A DNA stretch of 64,000 bases from JAPOXR01 sp963664715 (GCA_963664715.2 CAXXUY010000002.1:310001-374000); one strand, 5' to 3'. Positions 28,482 through 36,931 are shown, counted from the stretch's first letter. The notes: generated by a model from the sequence alone, not told the origin. Translations and numbers: made by a program.

Positions 28482-29240
28482 ACCGGGAGAGCTGAACTGG
28501 AAAGACTCGATGGGTGTGTTGCACTGATTACCGGTGCATCACGCAGGATTGGTCGTTCAACGGCGTTGGGGCTGGCGAGGCACGGGGCGGATCTCGTGAT
28601 TGCCGCGCGGTCAGCGCGGGACGAAATCGAAGCCGTCGGCCAGGAAATTCGTGCAGTTGGCCGCCGGGCCGTCGTAACCATGGGCGATGTGACGAGAGAG
28701 GCCGACGCCGAGCGCATGACTGCGGAGGCTCTTGCTGCCTACGGTCAAATCGACATCCTGATCAACAATGCCGCCGTTCGGCGGATAAGTCCGTTTCTCG
28801 AGATGACGCTGACGGATTGGCAGGAAATCAACTCGGTCATTCTGGACGGGGCTTTCCTGATGTCCCGGGCGGTACTGCCGAACATGTTGGAGAGGGGAAG
28901 GGGCACGATCGTGAACATTGGCGGGGTCAGCGGGCACACCGGTGCCAAGGAACGTGCACATGTCTGCACCGCGAAGGCCGGCCTCGTCGGTTTGACCAGG
29001 GCGCTGGCGGTGGAATTTGCCGACCGGGGCATCACTGCCAATTGCGTCGTGCCAGGCAAGATCGGAGGGCAGAGGTCAGCGACATCGGGGATCTCTCCCA
29101 TGTCAATTTCCCAGGTCGTACTTGGGCGCAAGGGGGACATCGAAGAGGCTGCCGGCGTAGTCGTTTCCATGTGTCTTCCCTATGCCAGGTACATGACCGG
29201 TCAAGCTGTCCACGTTTCCGGTGGCCTCTACATGCCCTGA
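28482..29240 (+). CDS. SDR family oxidoreductase-like protein lacking the catalytic Tyr
   Basis: About 252 residues. Rossmann start LITGASRRIGRSTALGLA (TGxxxxIG), NNAA at NNAAVRRI, then GGVSGHTGAKERAHVCTAKAGLVGLTRALA. In classical SDRs this last segment holds Ser...Tyr-x3-Lys; here the lysine is kept (TAKAG) but the position four residues before it is Val, with His next to it. I recall a proteobacterial subgroup with HV..AKAGL at this place, so this may be a real variant family, perhaps not a dehydrogenase. The GTG start at 28482 is chosen for its GGAGGT at 28470-28475; an ATG at 28407 lies inside the palindrome. Its 3' end overlaps that of the converging MmgE paralogue 4 by 13 nt. Confidence 0.85.
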   Translation, partial: TGRAELERLDGCVALITGASRRIGRSTALGLARHGADLVIAARSARDEIEAVGQEIRAVGRRAVVTMGDVTREADAERMTAEALAAYGQIDILINNAAVRRISPFLEMTLTDWQEINSVILDGAFLMSRAVLPNMLERGRGTIVNIGGVSGHTGAKERAHVCTAKAGLVGLTRALAVEFADRGITANCVVPGKIGGQRSATSGISPMSISQVVLGRKGDIEEAAGVVVSMCLPYARYMTGQAVHVSGGLYMP

Positions 29241-30607
29241 ACTGCTGCCCCGGGAGTCCACAACTGGCGGAGGTCATTCACGTCAGGGCAGGATTCCAGT
29301 TCGCGTATCGCAGTGATCAGTTCCCTGGAGTTGCCGTCTCCAAGTATGCAAGTGATGAGTTCCAGTGCCTTTTCCTCGACCTGCGCCTCGTTCATCGGAT
29401 TGTCTGGCGTGCCGAGAACGGCGCGGGTTCGATGCATCAGGGTTCTTCCGTCGTTCAATTCGATCTCGACAATTGCTTGCCGTGCCGGCTTTGCGGCCGT
29501 GAGTTCCCTGCTCGGAACTGTTTCGATCAATTGCCGCATTTCCAGTATGCCGGGGTCGTTCATGCGGTGGATGTCGTGCGAAGAGGAAAACGTCACGCCC
29601 CCGTCGACGATTGCGAGCGCGACGAGATGCTGCAGGCATACATCCGGCATGTCGCGATTGTTGACGATGCTGAAACGATCGTCAGGTAATGTGACACGAA
29701 CTCGATCGACTTCTCCCGGGGCGAATTGGGTGGATTCGATCAGGGCAGTAACGGAATCCAGTGCGGCCTGGATGGGTGAACCAACGCACCATTTCTTGAT
29801 GGAAGCGGCCATGACCTCGTATCTTTCACCGAGTTCCTCGCCCAGCCTTTCCGGTTTCGGGTTCTCGGCGAACGCCGATATGTATGAAAACTCGCCGGTC
29901 AGCGATCCGGCTACACCGCTGGCTCCAGTCTTGACGAACAGTGCACCGAAGACCCCGTTTCGTGCACCCATGCCACCGAAGTCGAATGCCTTTTCAACGT
30001 GATCCGGATCCCTTTCCCAATAGGCCACTCCGGATGCCTGCTGGGTTGCATAGGAGAGCAGGTGTTCGCACTGAATCTCGTCCAGCTTCGCCAACGCTCC
30101 TGCAGCTGCTGCTGCGCCGAAATTGGCTGCCAGGCAATGCGTCGAATGCGTCCCGCTGCGCGGCGCCGAAAATCCGAGAGCCATGGTCGCTCGCGCACCA
30201 ACGTCGTAACCTGCTGCTATTGCCCTGAGGAGGCTCCGGCCATCCCGCCCGAAGTGTTGTGCGACGGCAAGCGCAGCAGGAATGACGGCGCAACCGGGGT
30301 GAAATCGCCCTCCGAGATGTGAATCGTCAGTTTCATCGGCGTGTGCAGCCATCGCGCAGGCAAATGCGGCATTCACGGCATCTGTGGAACTCTCCGTTCC
30401 GGGGATTCCGGCCTGCGGCGGACCCCCGTACCGGCCGATATAGGACAGGGCCTGCCTGCCTGCCTTCAGACTTGTTCCACTAATGATTGAGGCAACGGTG
30501 TCCAGGAGATGGAGTCGTGCCTTGATTGCAACCTCGGAAGGAAGCGAAAGATCACAAACAGTCGAAATGTAGCGCGCAACCTTCTGTGTCACATTGAATT
30601 CGTTCAT
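29228..30607 (-). CDS. MmgE/PrpD family protein (paralogue 4)
   Basis: About 459 residues from MNEFNVTQK (30607). N-terminal LLDTVASIISG, ADETDDSHLGGRFHPGCAVIPAALAVA, STHCLAANFGAAAAAG and IKKWCVGSPIQAALDSV identify the family. The central site reads ETDDSHLGGRFHPG, closer to the dehydratase-like branch than paralogues 2 and 3. Divergent from tctC over 175 bp and convergent with the SDR gene. No frameshift seen. Confidence 0.9.
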   Translation of the reverse strand: MNEFNVTQKVARYISTVCDLSLPSEVAIKARLHLLDTVASIISGTSLKAGRQALSYIGRYGGPPQAGIPGTESSTDAVNAAFACAMAAHADETDDSHLGGRFHPGCAVIPAALAVAQHFGRDGRSLLRAIAAGYDVGARATMALGFSAPRSGTHSTHCLAANFGAAAAAGALAKLDEIQCEHLLSYATQQASGVAYWERDPDHVEKAFDFGGMGARNGVFGALFVKTGASGVAGSLTGEFSYISAFAENPKPERLGEELGERYEVMAASIKKWCVGSPIQAALDSVTALIESTQFAPGEVDRVRVTLPDDRFSIVNNRDMPDVCLQHLVALAIVDGGVTFSSSHDIHRMNDPGILEMRQLIETVPSRELTAAKPARQAIVEIELNDGRTLMHRTRAVLGTPDNPMNEAQVEEKALELITCILGDGNSRELITAIRELESCPDVNDLRQLWTPGAAVQGM

Positions 30608-30668
30608 GATTGCACCATGCCATTTCCGGGTGTTGTGACCAGCAGTGCCATGCCACTCGATACGTCCA

Positions 30669-30694
30669 ATTGTCGGCAATAAACAGTTGACAAT
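30669..30694. promoter_or_regulatory. regulatory region between paralogue 4 and tctC
   Basis: ATTGTC (30669-30674) and GACAAT (30689-30694) form an inverted repeat with a 14-nt spacer; the right arm is part of AACAGTTGACAAT, which contains a -35-like TTGACA directed at tctC (start 30783). The minus strand of the left arm reads GACAATTG, the core also found in the sites near 23250 and 28408. Confidence 0.4.
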
Positions 30695-30782
30695 AATGGC
30701 TGATTATGCAATTTGCGAAGGTTCGGCAACCCGCAACAGAAACGTTGCAACTTGGATTCCAAGACTACATGGGAGAACCAGA

Positions 30783-31757
30783 ATGTATCCGACACTTAAA
30801 AGACTCTTGAGTACGACTGCGGTAGTGGCGACAGCGCTTGGTACAATGTTCAGTGCTGCGCAGGCCCAGGACTATCCACATGATTCCGTCACGCTCGTAA
30901 CACACTCTCGGTCAGGGGGAGGGACAGATGTATTCCTGCGCGAGATGGTCAAGTATCTGGGCAATTATCTGGGTGCAGACCTTGTGGTTGAAAACGTCCG
31001 TGGCGGTTCTGGTGCGAAGGCCATGGCCAAGCTTGCGACCTCGCCGGCTGACGGTTCGATCTTCTATGGAACCACGCCGACCTTCATCAATACGTCCCTT
31101 CTGTCCGAGCCGGATTTCACCTACAAGGACCTGATGGGCGTCGTGAACGTGTTCCTGGATCCGCAGATCGTCTATGTTCGGGCCGAAAGCCCCTACAACA
31201 ATATCGGTGAGGTCGTCGAAGCCGCACTCGCCGATCCGGGGTCGGTGATATTTGGCGTTACCACACCTGGGTCCCTGGACCGCCAGGTCATGGAAAAGTT
31301 CAAGGCATTGACCGGTGTCACGTCGCCCATTGTGACACATGACGGCGGCGGCGAACTTCTCATCAGCGTTCTCAACGGAACTGTTTCGCTCGGAATCGGG
31401 GAAATCCAGGAACTCACCGCCCAGCTCGAGGCGGGAGAGGTTCGCATTATCACCACATACACCGAAGATCGTCTGGGCGACTTTGCCGATGTCCCGACTG
31501 CGAAAGAACAGGGGATTGACCTCGTCGTCAACAAGTTTCGTGGAATCGCAGGGCCGGCCGGATTGCCTGAAGACATCCTGAACGCCTGGCATACGGCGAT
31601 TCAGGACGTTCTCCAGGATTCCGAATTCGAGGCATGGTATCGAGCACAGAGCCTGGTCCCGTTTTACCTGGAAAGTGCCGACTACAACGAGTTCCTCAAT
31701 GACTTCGCCATGCAACAACAGGAATTCTTCAAGGAATACGGCATTGTAGACGACTGA
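30783..31757 (+). CDS. tripartite tricarboxylate transporter substrate-binding protein (TctC/Bug)
   Basis: Periplasmic solute-binding protein that delivers a carboxylate to the TctAB membrane pair. 324 residues. Cleavable signal peptide (about 1-28: MYPTLKRLLSTTAVVATALG... ending AQA before QDYPHD). Mature part starts YPHDSVTLVTHSRSGGGTDVFLREMVKYL, matching the Bug-family ligand loop (P.RSGGGTD), with later VEGEAL-like RGIAGPAGLPEDI. The ATG at 30783 is preceded by GGGAG; a longer frame lacks a signal peptide. First gene of a tctCBA-mmgE operon. Confidence 0.93.
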   Translation: MYPTLKRLLSTTAVVATALGTMFSAAQAQDYPHDSVTLVTHSRSGGGTDVFLREMVKYLGNYLGADLVVENVRGGSGAKAMAKLATSPADGSIFYGTTPTFINTSLLSEPDFTYKDLMGVVNVFLDPQIVYVRAESPYNNIGEVVEAALADPGSVIFGVTTPGSLDRQVMEKFKALTGVTSPIVTHDGGGELLISVLNGTVSLGIGEIQELTAQLEAGEVRIITTYTEDRLGDFADVPTAKEQGIDLVVNKFRGIAGPAGLPEDILNAWHTAIQDVLQDSEFEAWYRAQSLVPFYLESADYNEFLNDFAMQQQEFFKEYGIVDD

Positions 31758-31787
31758 TTCTGTCACGTTCAGAATGAGTGGTCCGCC

Positions 31788-32294
31788 ATGAGCAGATTTG
31801 TCACGAAAGACCTGTGGATAGGTTTGACAGTGCTGCTCGTGGCGGCCGTCTTTTGGTTCGAGGCCGGCAAGATCCGGATTAGCCCGCTCGACGGGCCAGT
31901 CAACGCGGCGGGATTGCCGAGATCACTGGCCTACGCCCTGGGGGCGCTTGCGATCATCCTTATGCTCCGCAGCTTGGTCGGCACTGCTCTCGGATACCGA
32001 TCAGCCAGTGCCGATATTGGTGAATCGACCCTGGCTGAAGCGATGAGACCCCATCTTCGGGCCATTGGCATGCTCGCGATCGGGGTTGGCTACCTGTTGA
32101 TCGTGTCCTGGTTGGGCTACGCGATAACAATCGTTGCCTTGCTCTTGGCCGTGTCACTCTACAACGGTGCAAGTCCCAACCTCCGTACGGTTGCTGTCGC
32201 GCTCATCGGCGGCGTCTTCTATCATCTCCTGTTCGTGGAGTTTCTCGGCATACCGCTGCCTCCCGGCCATATCCTTGGGCCCTTGCTCGGTTAG
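31788..32294 (+). CDS. tripartite tricarboxylate transporter small membrane protein (TctB)
   Basis: 168 residues with four hydrophobic helices (about 10-28, 45-62, 90-112, 135-155), the shape of TctB. The helix loop DGPVNAAGLPRSLAYALGALAII resembles the G..P.....L...L family pattern. It follows tctC by 30 nt and precedes tctA by 12 nt, the usual C-B-A order. Assignment depends on size, topology and neighbours. Confidence 0.85.
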   Translation: MSRFVTKDLWIGLTVLLVAAVFWFEAGKIRISPLDGPVNAAGLPRSLAYALGALAIILMLRSLVGTALGYRSASADIGESTLAEAMRPHLRAIGMLAIGVGYLLIVSWLGYAITIVALLLAVSLYNGASPNLRTVAVALIGGVFYHLLFVEFLGIPLPPGHILGPLLG

Positions 32295-32306
32295 AAGGGG
32301 CATTTG

Positions 32307-33815
32307 ATGGAAGCCATCGGGTATGCCTGGTCCGCGTTAACGACGACTCCTGCCGTTTTTGCTGCAATGGGCGGCGTGGTGTGGGGCATTCTGGGCGGGG
32401 CCCTTCCCGGGATTTCCCCGTCGATAGCGATGGCATTGCTGTTGCCGTTCACGTACACAATGGACCCCATTCCAGCGATCGTCCTGTTGGCATCCACTTA
32501 TGTCGGAGCCGAATACGGCGGTTCGATCCCTGCGATTCTCATTCGAACTCCCGGAACCAATGCCGCGGCAGCAACTGCCATAGACGGTTACGAATTGCAG
32601 AAGCAGGGCAGAGGTGGAGAAGCCCTGGGGATCTCGCTGGTATCAGGAGTTATCGGTGGCCTGATTGGCCTGTTTTGCCTTGTCGTCCTTACCAAGCCAC
32701 TGGCCAGCGTCGCCCTGTATTTCACACCCCCAGCGTATTTTTCGCTGGGTATTCTCGGACTCAGCGTGATCGCGTCACTGTCAACCGGTTCGCTCATCAA
32801 GGGCCTGATGGCAGGTGTGGTCGGGCTGATGATCGCGACTGTGGGCACGGACCCTGTCTCCGGCGTCAGCCGCTTCACCTACGGTGCTCCGGAACTCCTT
32901 GGTGGAATTCCCTTCATTCTCGTGATGGTGGGAGTGTTTGCCGTATCCGAATTGCTGGTCCAGTCCGGAAAACCACCGCACGTCGTGCCGGAAAAGCGAC
33001 AGATGACTATTCGGCTGCCCAGCTGGGCACTCCTCAAACGGCTCAGGAAGCCTCAACTCATCGGCTCCGCTATCGGACTGTTCGAGGGATGCATGCCCGG
33101 GGCAGGGGGATCGATCGCAGCTTTCATGGCCTACAATGAAGCCCGACGCTGGTCGAGCAAACCTGAGGAGTTCGGCAAGGGGTCACCCGAGGCGATTGCA
33201 GCCCCCGAATGCGCAAACAATACTGTTGCAGGAACCGCCCTGGTGCCCATGTTGTCATTCGGGATTCCGGGTTCGAATTCAACCGCCATCCTCCTTGGTG
33301 GACTGTTGATCCACGGGTTGCAGCCTGGACCGCTTCTGTTCGAAAGGCATCCGGACTTCATCTATGGCCTGTATTCGGGTCTGCTGGTGGCCAACCTGTC
33401 GTTGTTCCTGCTGGGTATCTTGATCATCACGCCTGCGGTCTGGCTGGTCAACCGGCCGAAACCATTCCTGATGGCAGGAATCTACGCGCTGATCTTCTCC
33501 GGCATCTACTCCATAGATAATACGCTCTTTGACCTCTATCTGGTTCTGATTGCCGGCACTGTTGGCTATGTCATGCGCCTGCTCGGATTTCCCTTTCTGC
33601 CCTTGGTTCTTGGCCTGGTGCTTGGATATCTCATCGAGGCAAACTACCGGCGCTCACTCCTTCTGACCGGAGGAGAGCACAGGGTGTTTGTCGAAGACCC
33701 AATCTCGCTGGGACTGCTCCTCACCGCTTTGCTTTTTGTCGTGGGTTCGGGCATCCGCGACATACGGGATGCAAGAAGGCAGCATAGGTTGCAACGGGAG
33801 AGCACCGAAGCATGA
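32307..33815 (+). CDS. tripartite tricarboxylate transporter large membrane subunit (TctA)
   Basis: About 502 residues, 10-12 helices. Carries the DUF112/TctA signatures GILGGALPGISPSIAMALLLPFT, YVGAEYGGSIPAILIRTPG near residues 60-85 and the repeat-like GCMPGAGGSIAAFMAYNEAR and LVPMLSFGIPGSNSTAILLG in the second half. ATG at 32307 follows AGAAGGGG; a TTG lies one codon upstream. It should move the TctC-bound acid using an ion gradient. Overlaps the MmgE paralogue 5 start by 4 nt. Confidence 0.95.
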   Translation: MEAIGYAWSALTTTPAVFAAMGGVVWGILGGALPGISPSIAMALLLPFTYTMDPIPAIVLLASTYVGAEYGGSIPAILIRTPGTNAAAATAIDGYELQKQGRGGEALGISLVSGVIGGLIGLFCLVVLTKPLASVALYFTPPAYFSLGILGLSVIASLSTGSLIKGLMAGVVGLMIATVGTDPVSGVSRFTYGAPELLGGIPFILVMVGVFAVSELLVQSGKPPHVVPEKRQMTIRLPSWALLKRLRKPQLIGSAIGLFEGCMPGAGGSIAAFMAYNEARRWSSKPEEFGKGSPEAIAAPECANNTVAGTALVPMLSFGIPGSNSTAILLGGLLIHGLQPGPLLFERHPDFIYGLYSGLLVANLSLFLLGILIITPAVWLVNRPKPFLMAGIYALIFSGIYSIDNTLFDLYLVLIAGTVGYVMRLLGFPFLPLVLGLVLGYLIEANYRRSLLLTGGEHRVFVEDPISLGLLLTALLFVVGSGIRDIRDARRQHRLQRESTEA

Positions 33816-35314
33816 TTGTTCACTCGGTCCGCCCGCAGGAGCCGGGAGCGGAACTGGACAAGAGGGAACAACTCTGCTGGAAAATCGCTGAAGTTGCCAC
33901 CGATCCGGCGCCGACCGATCCAGAGGCGGCCAAGATGGCCGTGATGCGCATAATCGATGACTGGGCGGTTGCCATAGCGGCACTTTGCCGGCCTTCGGTT
34001 GTTGCAGCGCAGGGAGCCGCCCTCGCCTACCAGAAAGCAGGCGGCGCGAGCTTGATCGGGATCGAGCCGAATATTCGCGCCGATCCGTACTGGGCAGCCT
34101 ACGCCAACGCGACAGCAATCAGGGAGCTTGACTTCAATGATAGTTTCTTTGCCGCGGACTCCAGCCATCCGGGAGACACGATCGGTCCGATAGTGGCGGT
34201 TGCAGAAGCTTGCGGGCTGACTGGTGAGGAGTTGATCCGAGGCGTCGTGACCGCCTACGAGATTCAGGTTGACCTCACAAAGGGCATCGCACTCAACAAG
34301 CACAGAATAGACCATGTGGCGCATCTTGGACCTGCTGTTGCCGCGGGGGTCGGTGCGATGCTGCGATTGGACACCGAGGTCATCTACCATGCGGTAAACC
34401 TGTCAGCTCATCTTTCTGTTTCGACGCGCCAGACCCGGAAGGGGACCATTTCATCCTACAAGGCCAATGCACCGGGCCATGTCGGCCAGATCGCGTTGCT
34501 CTCCCTTGACCGGGCAATGCGCGGGGAGAAGAGTCCGGCTCCTGCTTACGAGGGTCATTACGGCTTGATGGCAATTCTCCTCGATGGCCCGGACCAGGAA
34601 AGACAGGTTCCCCTTCCGTCGCCGGGAGAACCGCCGCGCGCGATCCTTGAGACCTATCCAAAGGAGCATTCCGCTGGCTATCACGGACAGGCGCTCATCG
34701 ATCTGGCTTTCCGATTGCGTCACAAAATCAGTGAAGTGGAATCTATCAGCGACGTCGCGATCTACACCAAGGAACTGACCCACCTGGTTATGGGTTCGGG
34801 AGCCGGGGACCCGGAAAAGTGGGATCCAACAACCTCCCGCGAGACGCTTGACCATTCCGCCATGTATGTCTTCGCCGTTGCGCTGCAGGATGGTGATTGG
34901 CATCATGATGCCAGCTACGCTTCCGATCGAGCCCGCAGACCCGATACGCTGGCGCTCTGGAAGAAAGTGCGAACAGTTTCCGATCCCTTCTGGACAAGAG
35001 AATTCGAAGATCCGCTTTCGTTGGACAAGGCCCACGGGGCAAGGGTTGTCGTGACGCTTGAGGATGGATCGACAATCGAGGATGAATTGCGCGTGGCGAA
35101 CTCTCACCCCCGGGGAAATGCGCCCTGGAAGTTTGACGATTACTGCAAGAAGTTTCTCAGTCTTTCGAGTGACTACGTGTCTGCCTCGGAAGCCTCGCGT
35201 TTTCTGGACACCGCAGCGTCCCTGTCAAATGGCAGGGATTCGAACCCGGTCGATCTATCAATTGACGCCGGATTTGGCTTGGAGCGGATGACTGAGCAAG
35301 GCCTTTTCTGCTGA
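33812..35314 (+). CDS. MmgE/PrpD family protein (paralogue 5, PrpD-like)
   Basis: 500 residues. Differs from the other four and resembles 2-methylcitrate dehydratase: IIDDWAVAIAAL, ATAIRELDFNDSFFAADSSHPGDTIGP (D-x-ND..., SHPGD), LNKHRIDHVAHLGPAVAAGVGA, YPKEHSAGYHGQ and WKFDDYCKKF. Its ATG overlaps the tctA stop, so enzyme and transporter are made together; it is the likeliest first enzyme on the imported acid. The rest of a methylcitrate cycle (prpB, prpC) is not in the window, so propionate metabolism is not supported. Confidence 0.92.
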   Translation: MIVHSVRPQEPGAELDKREQLCWKIAEVATDPAPTDPEAAKMAVMRIIDDWAVAIAALCRPSVVAAQGAALAYQKAGGASLIGIEPNIRADPYWAAYANATAIRELDFNDSFFAADSSHPGDTIGPIVAVAEACGLTGEELIRGVVTAYEIQVDLTKGIALNKHRIDHVAHLGPAVAAGVGAMLRLDTEVIYHAVNLSAHLSVSTRQTRKGTISSYKANAPGHVGQIALLSLDRAMRGEKSPAPAYEGHYGLMAILLDGPDQERQVPLPSPGEPPRAILETYPKEHSAGYHGQALIDLAFRLRHKISEVESISDVAIYTKELTHLVMGSGAGDPEKWDPTTSRETLDHSAMYVFAVALQDGDWHHDASYASDRARRPDTLALWKKVRTVSDPFWTREFEDPLSLDKAHGARVVVTLEDGSTIEDELRVANSHPRGNAPWKFDDYCKKFLSLSSDYVSASEASRFLDTAASLSNGRDSNPVDLSIDAGFGLERMTEQGLFC

Positions 35315-35341
35315 TCTGAGCCAGGTATGGACCTGGATCAG
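35311..35341 (+). terminator. hairpin at the end of the tct-mmgE operon
   Basis: CTGATC-TGAG-CCAGGT, loop ATGG, ACCTGG-ATCAG: a strong stem overlapping the mmgE stop codon (35312-35314). No T-tract follows; instead the sequence goes directly into a piece matching a group II intron 5' end (35342). It may be the former terminator of the operon, now interrupted. Terminator function is inferred only. Confidence 0.45.
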
Positions 35342-35433
35342 GGTGGCGAGTGCCGAGAAAGTGGTGGCTGACCTTTCCTTCCTGCCGGACTTGCACCGGC
35401 TACCCCAGCACCAATTTCTTGGCACTCCTCACC
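35342..35433 (-). repeat. inverted copy of a group II intron 5' segment
   Basis: 35358-35433 is the reverse complement of 36856-36931 with 4 mismatches in 76 positions by my alignment. Just in front of it, 35342-35359 (GGTGGCGAGTGCCGAGAA) repeats the first bases of the same segment in direct orientation, so the whole unit can fold into a hairpin. It includes the motif GTAGCCGGTGCAAGTCCGGC (on the minus strand) familiar from domain I of bacterial group II introns. The 460 bp that follow (35434-35893) contain no gene I can support. Confidence 0.75.
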
Positions 35434-35893
35434 CAGATTGTCTTTCTATATCAGACCATGTCGTTACCTCCATGTCCCGCCCCGGCTGCTACCAACCGAA
35501 AGCAACAAATGTTGGGTGGGATTTGCACCCAAAAGGAAAACGCGCCTTTACACGGCGCACTGAGATATCCGGGCTAGGATGGTCGGGACCGGGAACGGTG
35601 GCGGTTCGGTGTCGGGCCCGAAGACGATTGGACGGGACGGGTTGCGCTACCCTCCCTGCGGCCGCAGAGCGATCACACCGTCGTTGTGTATCGCAAGCAT
35701 AGTGACTTGGGCTATCACTTCTTTAAGGCAGCCGTTGACATTTCAGCCAAAGGCATGTTGCCAATCGAGAGGTTGCCTAGTCACGGCTTGCCGGGCTACA
35801 TTCTCGCGTGGAGACACATCGATTGTCAGCATTCGTGAATGAATCAGTATAAAGCTCGCGTTTCGTATTGCATCAGCCGGTTAGGAAACCTCC

Positions 35894-36829
35894 ATGGCTG
35901 AGGACCTACTTCAACACTTTAACAAACTCACGGTCTGGCAAAGAAGAGAGGAACGCGCTCCCCACAAGCCTCTTCTTGCTCTTTGGGCCATCGGACAATG
36001 TCTACAGGGCCGAAGCCGGCTTATCGAATACGATGCGATCCACAAGGCACTTCTCGTGCTCTTGAGAACATTTGGCCCACCCCGAAAGAGTAATAAGCCC
36101 CAGGAACCGTTCTGGCGGATGCAAAGGAACCACATTTGGGAAGTTACCCAAGCTGATCGCGTTCCTCAGCAGTCTAACGGTAGTGTATCTCCCTCCAGTC
36201 TTCGGCAACTAAACGTCTTGGGCGGGTTCCCTTTACCCCTCTACGAAATCTTCCGCAACGACCGTCCTCGCGCACTGATGATCGCCCAACAGCTCGTCGA
36301 CGCCCATTTTCCAGAGACAATGCGCTCCGCCGTACTCGAAGCAACTCTGGGCGAGCATGCACTCGATTCGACCTCATCCACATCCACAATAAGTGATGGT
36401 GAATACTCACCACTCATTACCTCTACTCTCACGCGGCGTAATCGCAATCCCAAGTTTCGTAAACAGGTACTAAGACAATACAGTTACAAATGCGCAATAT
36501 GTTCCTATTCATTTGAATATCCTACGGGACACTGGCCTGCTCTCGAAGCTGCCCATATTAGGTGGCATAGTCATAAGGGTCCCGACGCAATCGAGAACGG
36601 ATTGTCTCTTTGCGTATTGCACCATGAACTGTTCGACTGGGGAATCTATACCATTGAGCCCGAATCTCTCAATGTTGTGGTCGCTAATGTGATTCTCGAG
36701 CAGGTACCTGAGAGTCCTGTCGCCGACCTGCACCGGATGCCACTACGAGTCTTGCCTGCTCTTGGTTCTGATCGCCCGGCAACTAGACATCTAACTTGGC
36801 ATACCAGAAATGTGTTCCGAGGAAGATGA
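35894..36829 (+). CDS. HNH endonuclease, phosphorothioate-DNA restriction (type IV) candidate
   Basis: 311 residues, two parts. N-terminal about 1-150 (APHKPLLALWAIGQCLQG ... PFWRMQRNHIWEV ... FPLPLYEIF) resembles the sulfur-recognition domain of phosphorothioated-DNA-binding restriction enzymes. The C-terminal HNH nuclease has Cys200/Cys203, EAAHIRWHSHKGPD (His221), Asn235 in IENGLSLC, and LHHELFDWG (His243/244). Such enzymes cut DNA carrying phosphorothioate links made by Dnd/Ssp systems, defending hosts that lack them. No dnd or ssp genes are in the window, consistent with that role. The gene looks more AT-rich and uses different codons from its neighbours and sits between inverted intron fragments, so it was probably acquired. 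Confidence 0.82.
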   Translation: MAEDLLQHFNKLTVWQRREERAPHKPLLALWAIGQCLQGRSRLIEYDAIHKALLVLLRTFGPPRKSNKPQEPFWRMQRNHIWEVTQADRVPQQSNGSVSPSSLRQLNVLGGFPLPLYEIFRNDRPRALMIAQQLVDAHFPETMRSAVLEATLGEHALDSTSSTSTISDGEYSPLITSTLTRRNRNPKFRKQVLRQYSYKCAICSYSFEYPTGHWPALEAAHIRWHSHKGPDAIENGLSLCVLHHELFDWGIYTIEPESLNVVVANVILEQVPESPVADLHRMPLRVLPALGSDRPATRHLTWHTRNVFRGR

Positions 36830-36855
36830 AGTTATACATGCTGGGCGACAATCAA

Positions 36856-36931
36856 GGTGACGAGTGCCGAGAAATCGGTGCTGGGGTAGCCGGTGCAAGT
36901 CCGGCAGGAAGGAATGGTCAGCCACCACTTT
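36856..36931 (+). repeat. direct copy of the group II intron 5' segment
   Basis: Counterpart of the inverted copy at 35358-35433 (72 of 76 positions agree). Starts GGTGACGAGTGCCGAGAA, compatible with a GTGYG-like intron 5' end at 36857. Together the two copies bracket the HNH gene as inverted repeats. Confidence 0.75.

Noticed and set aside
33812..35314. Assignment of paralogue 5 as prpD of a methylcitrate cycle
   Set aside because: No prpB, prpC or acnD nearby; coupling to TctA points to an imported acid instead.
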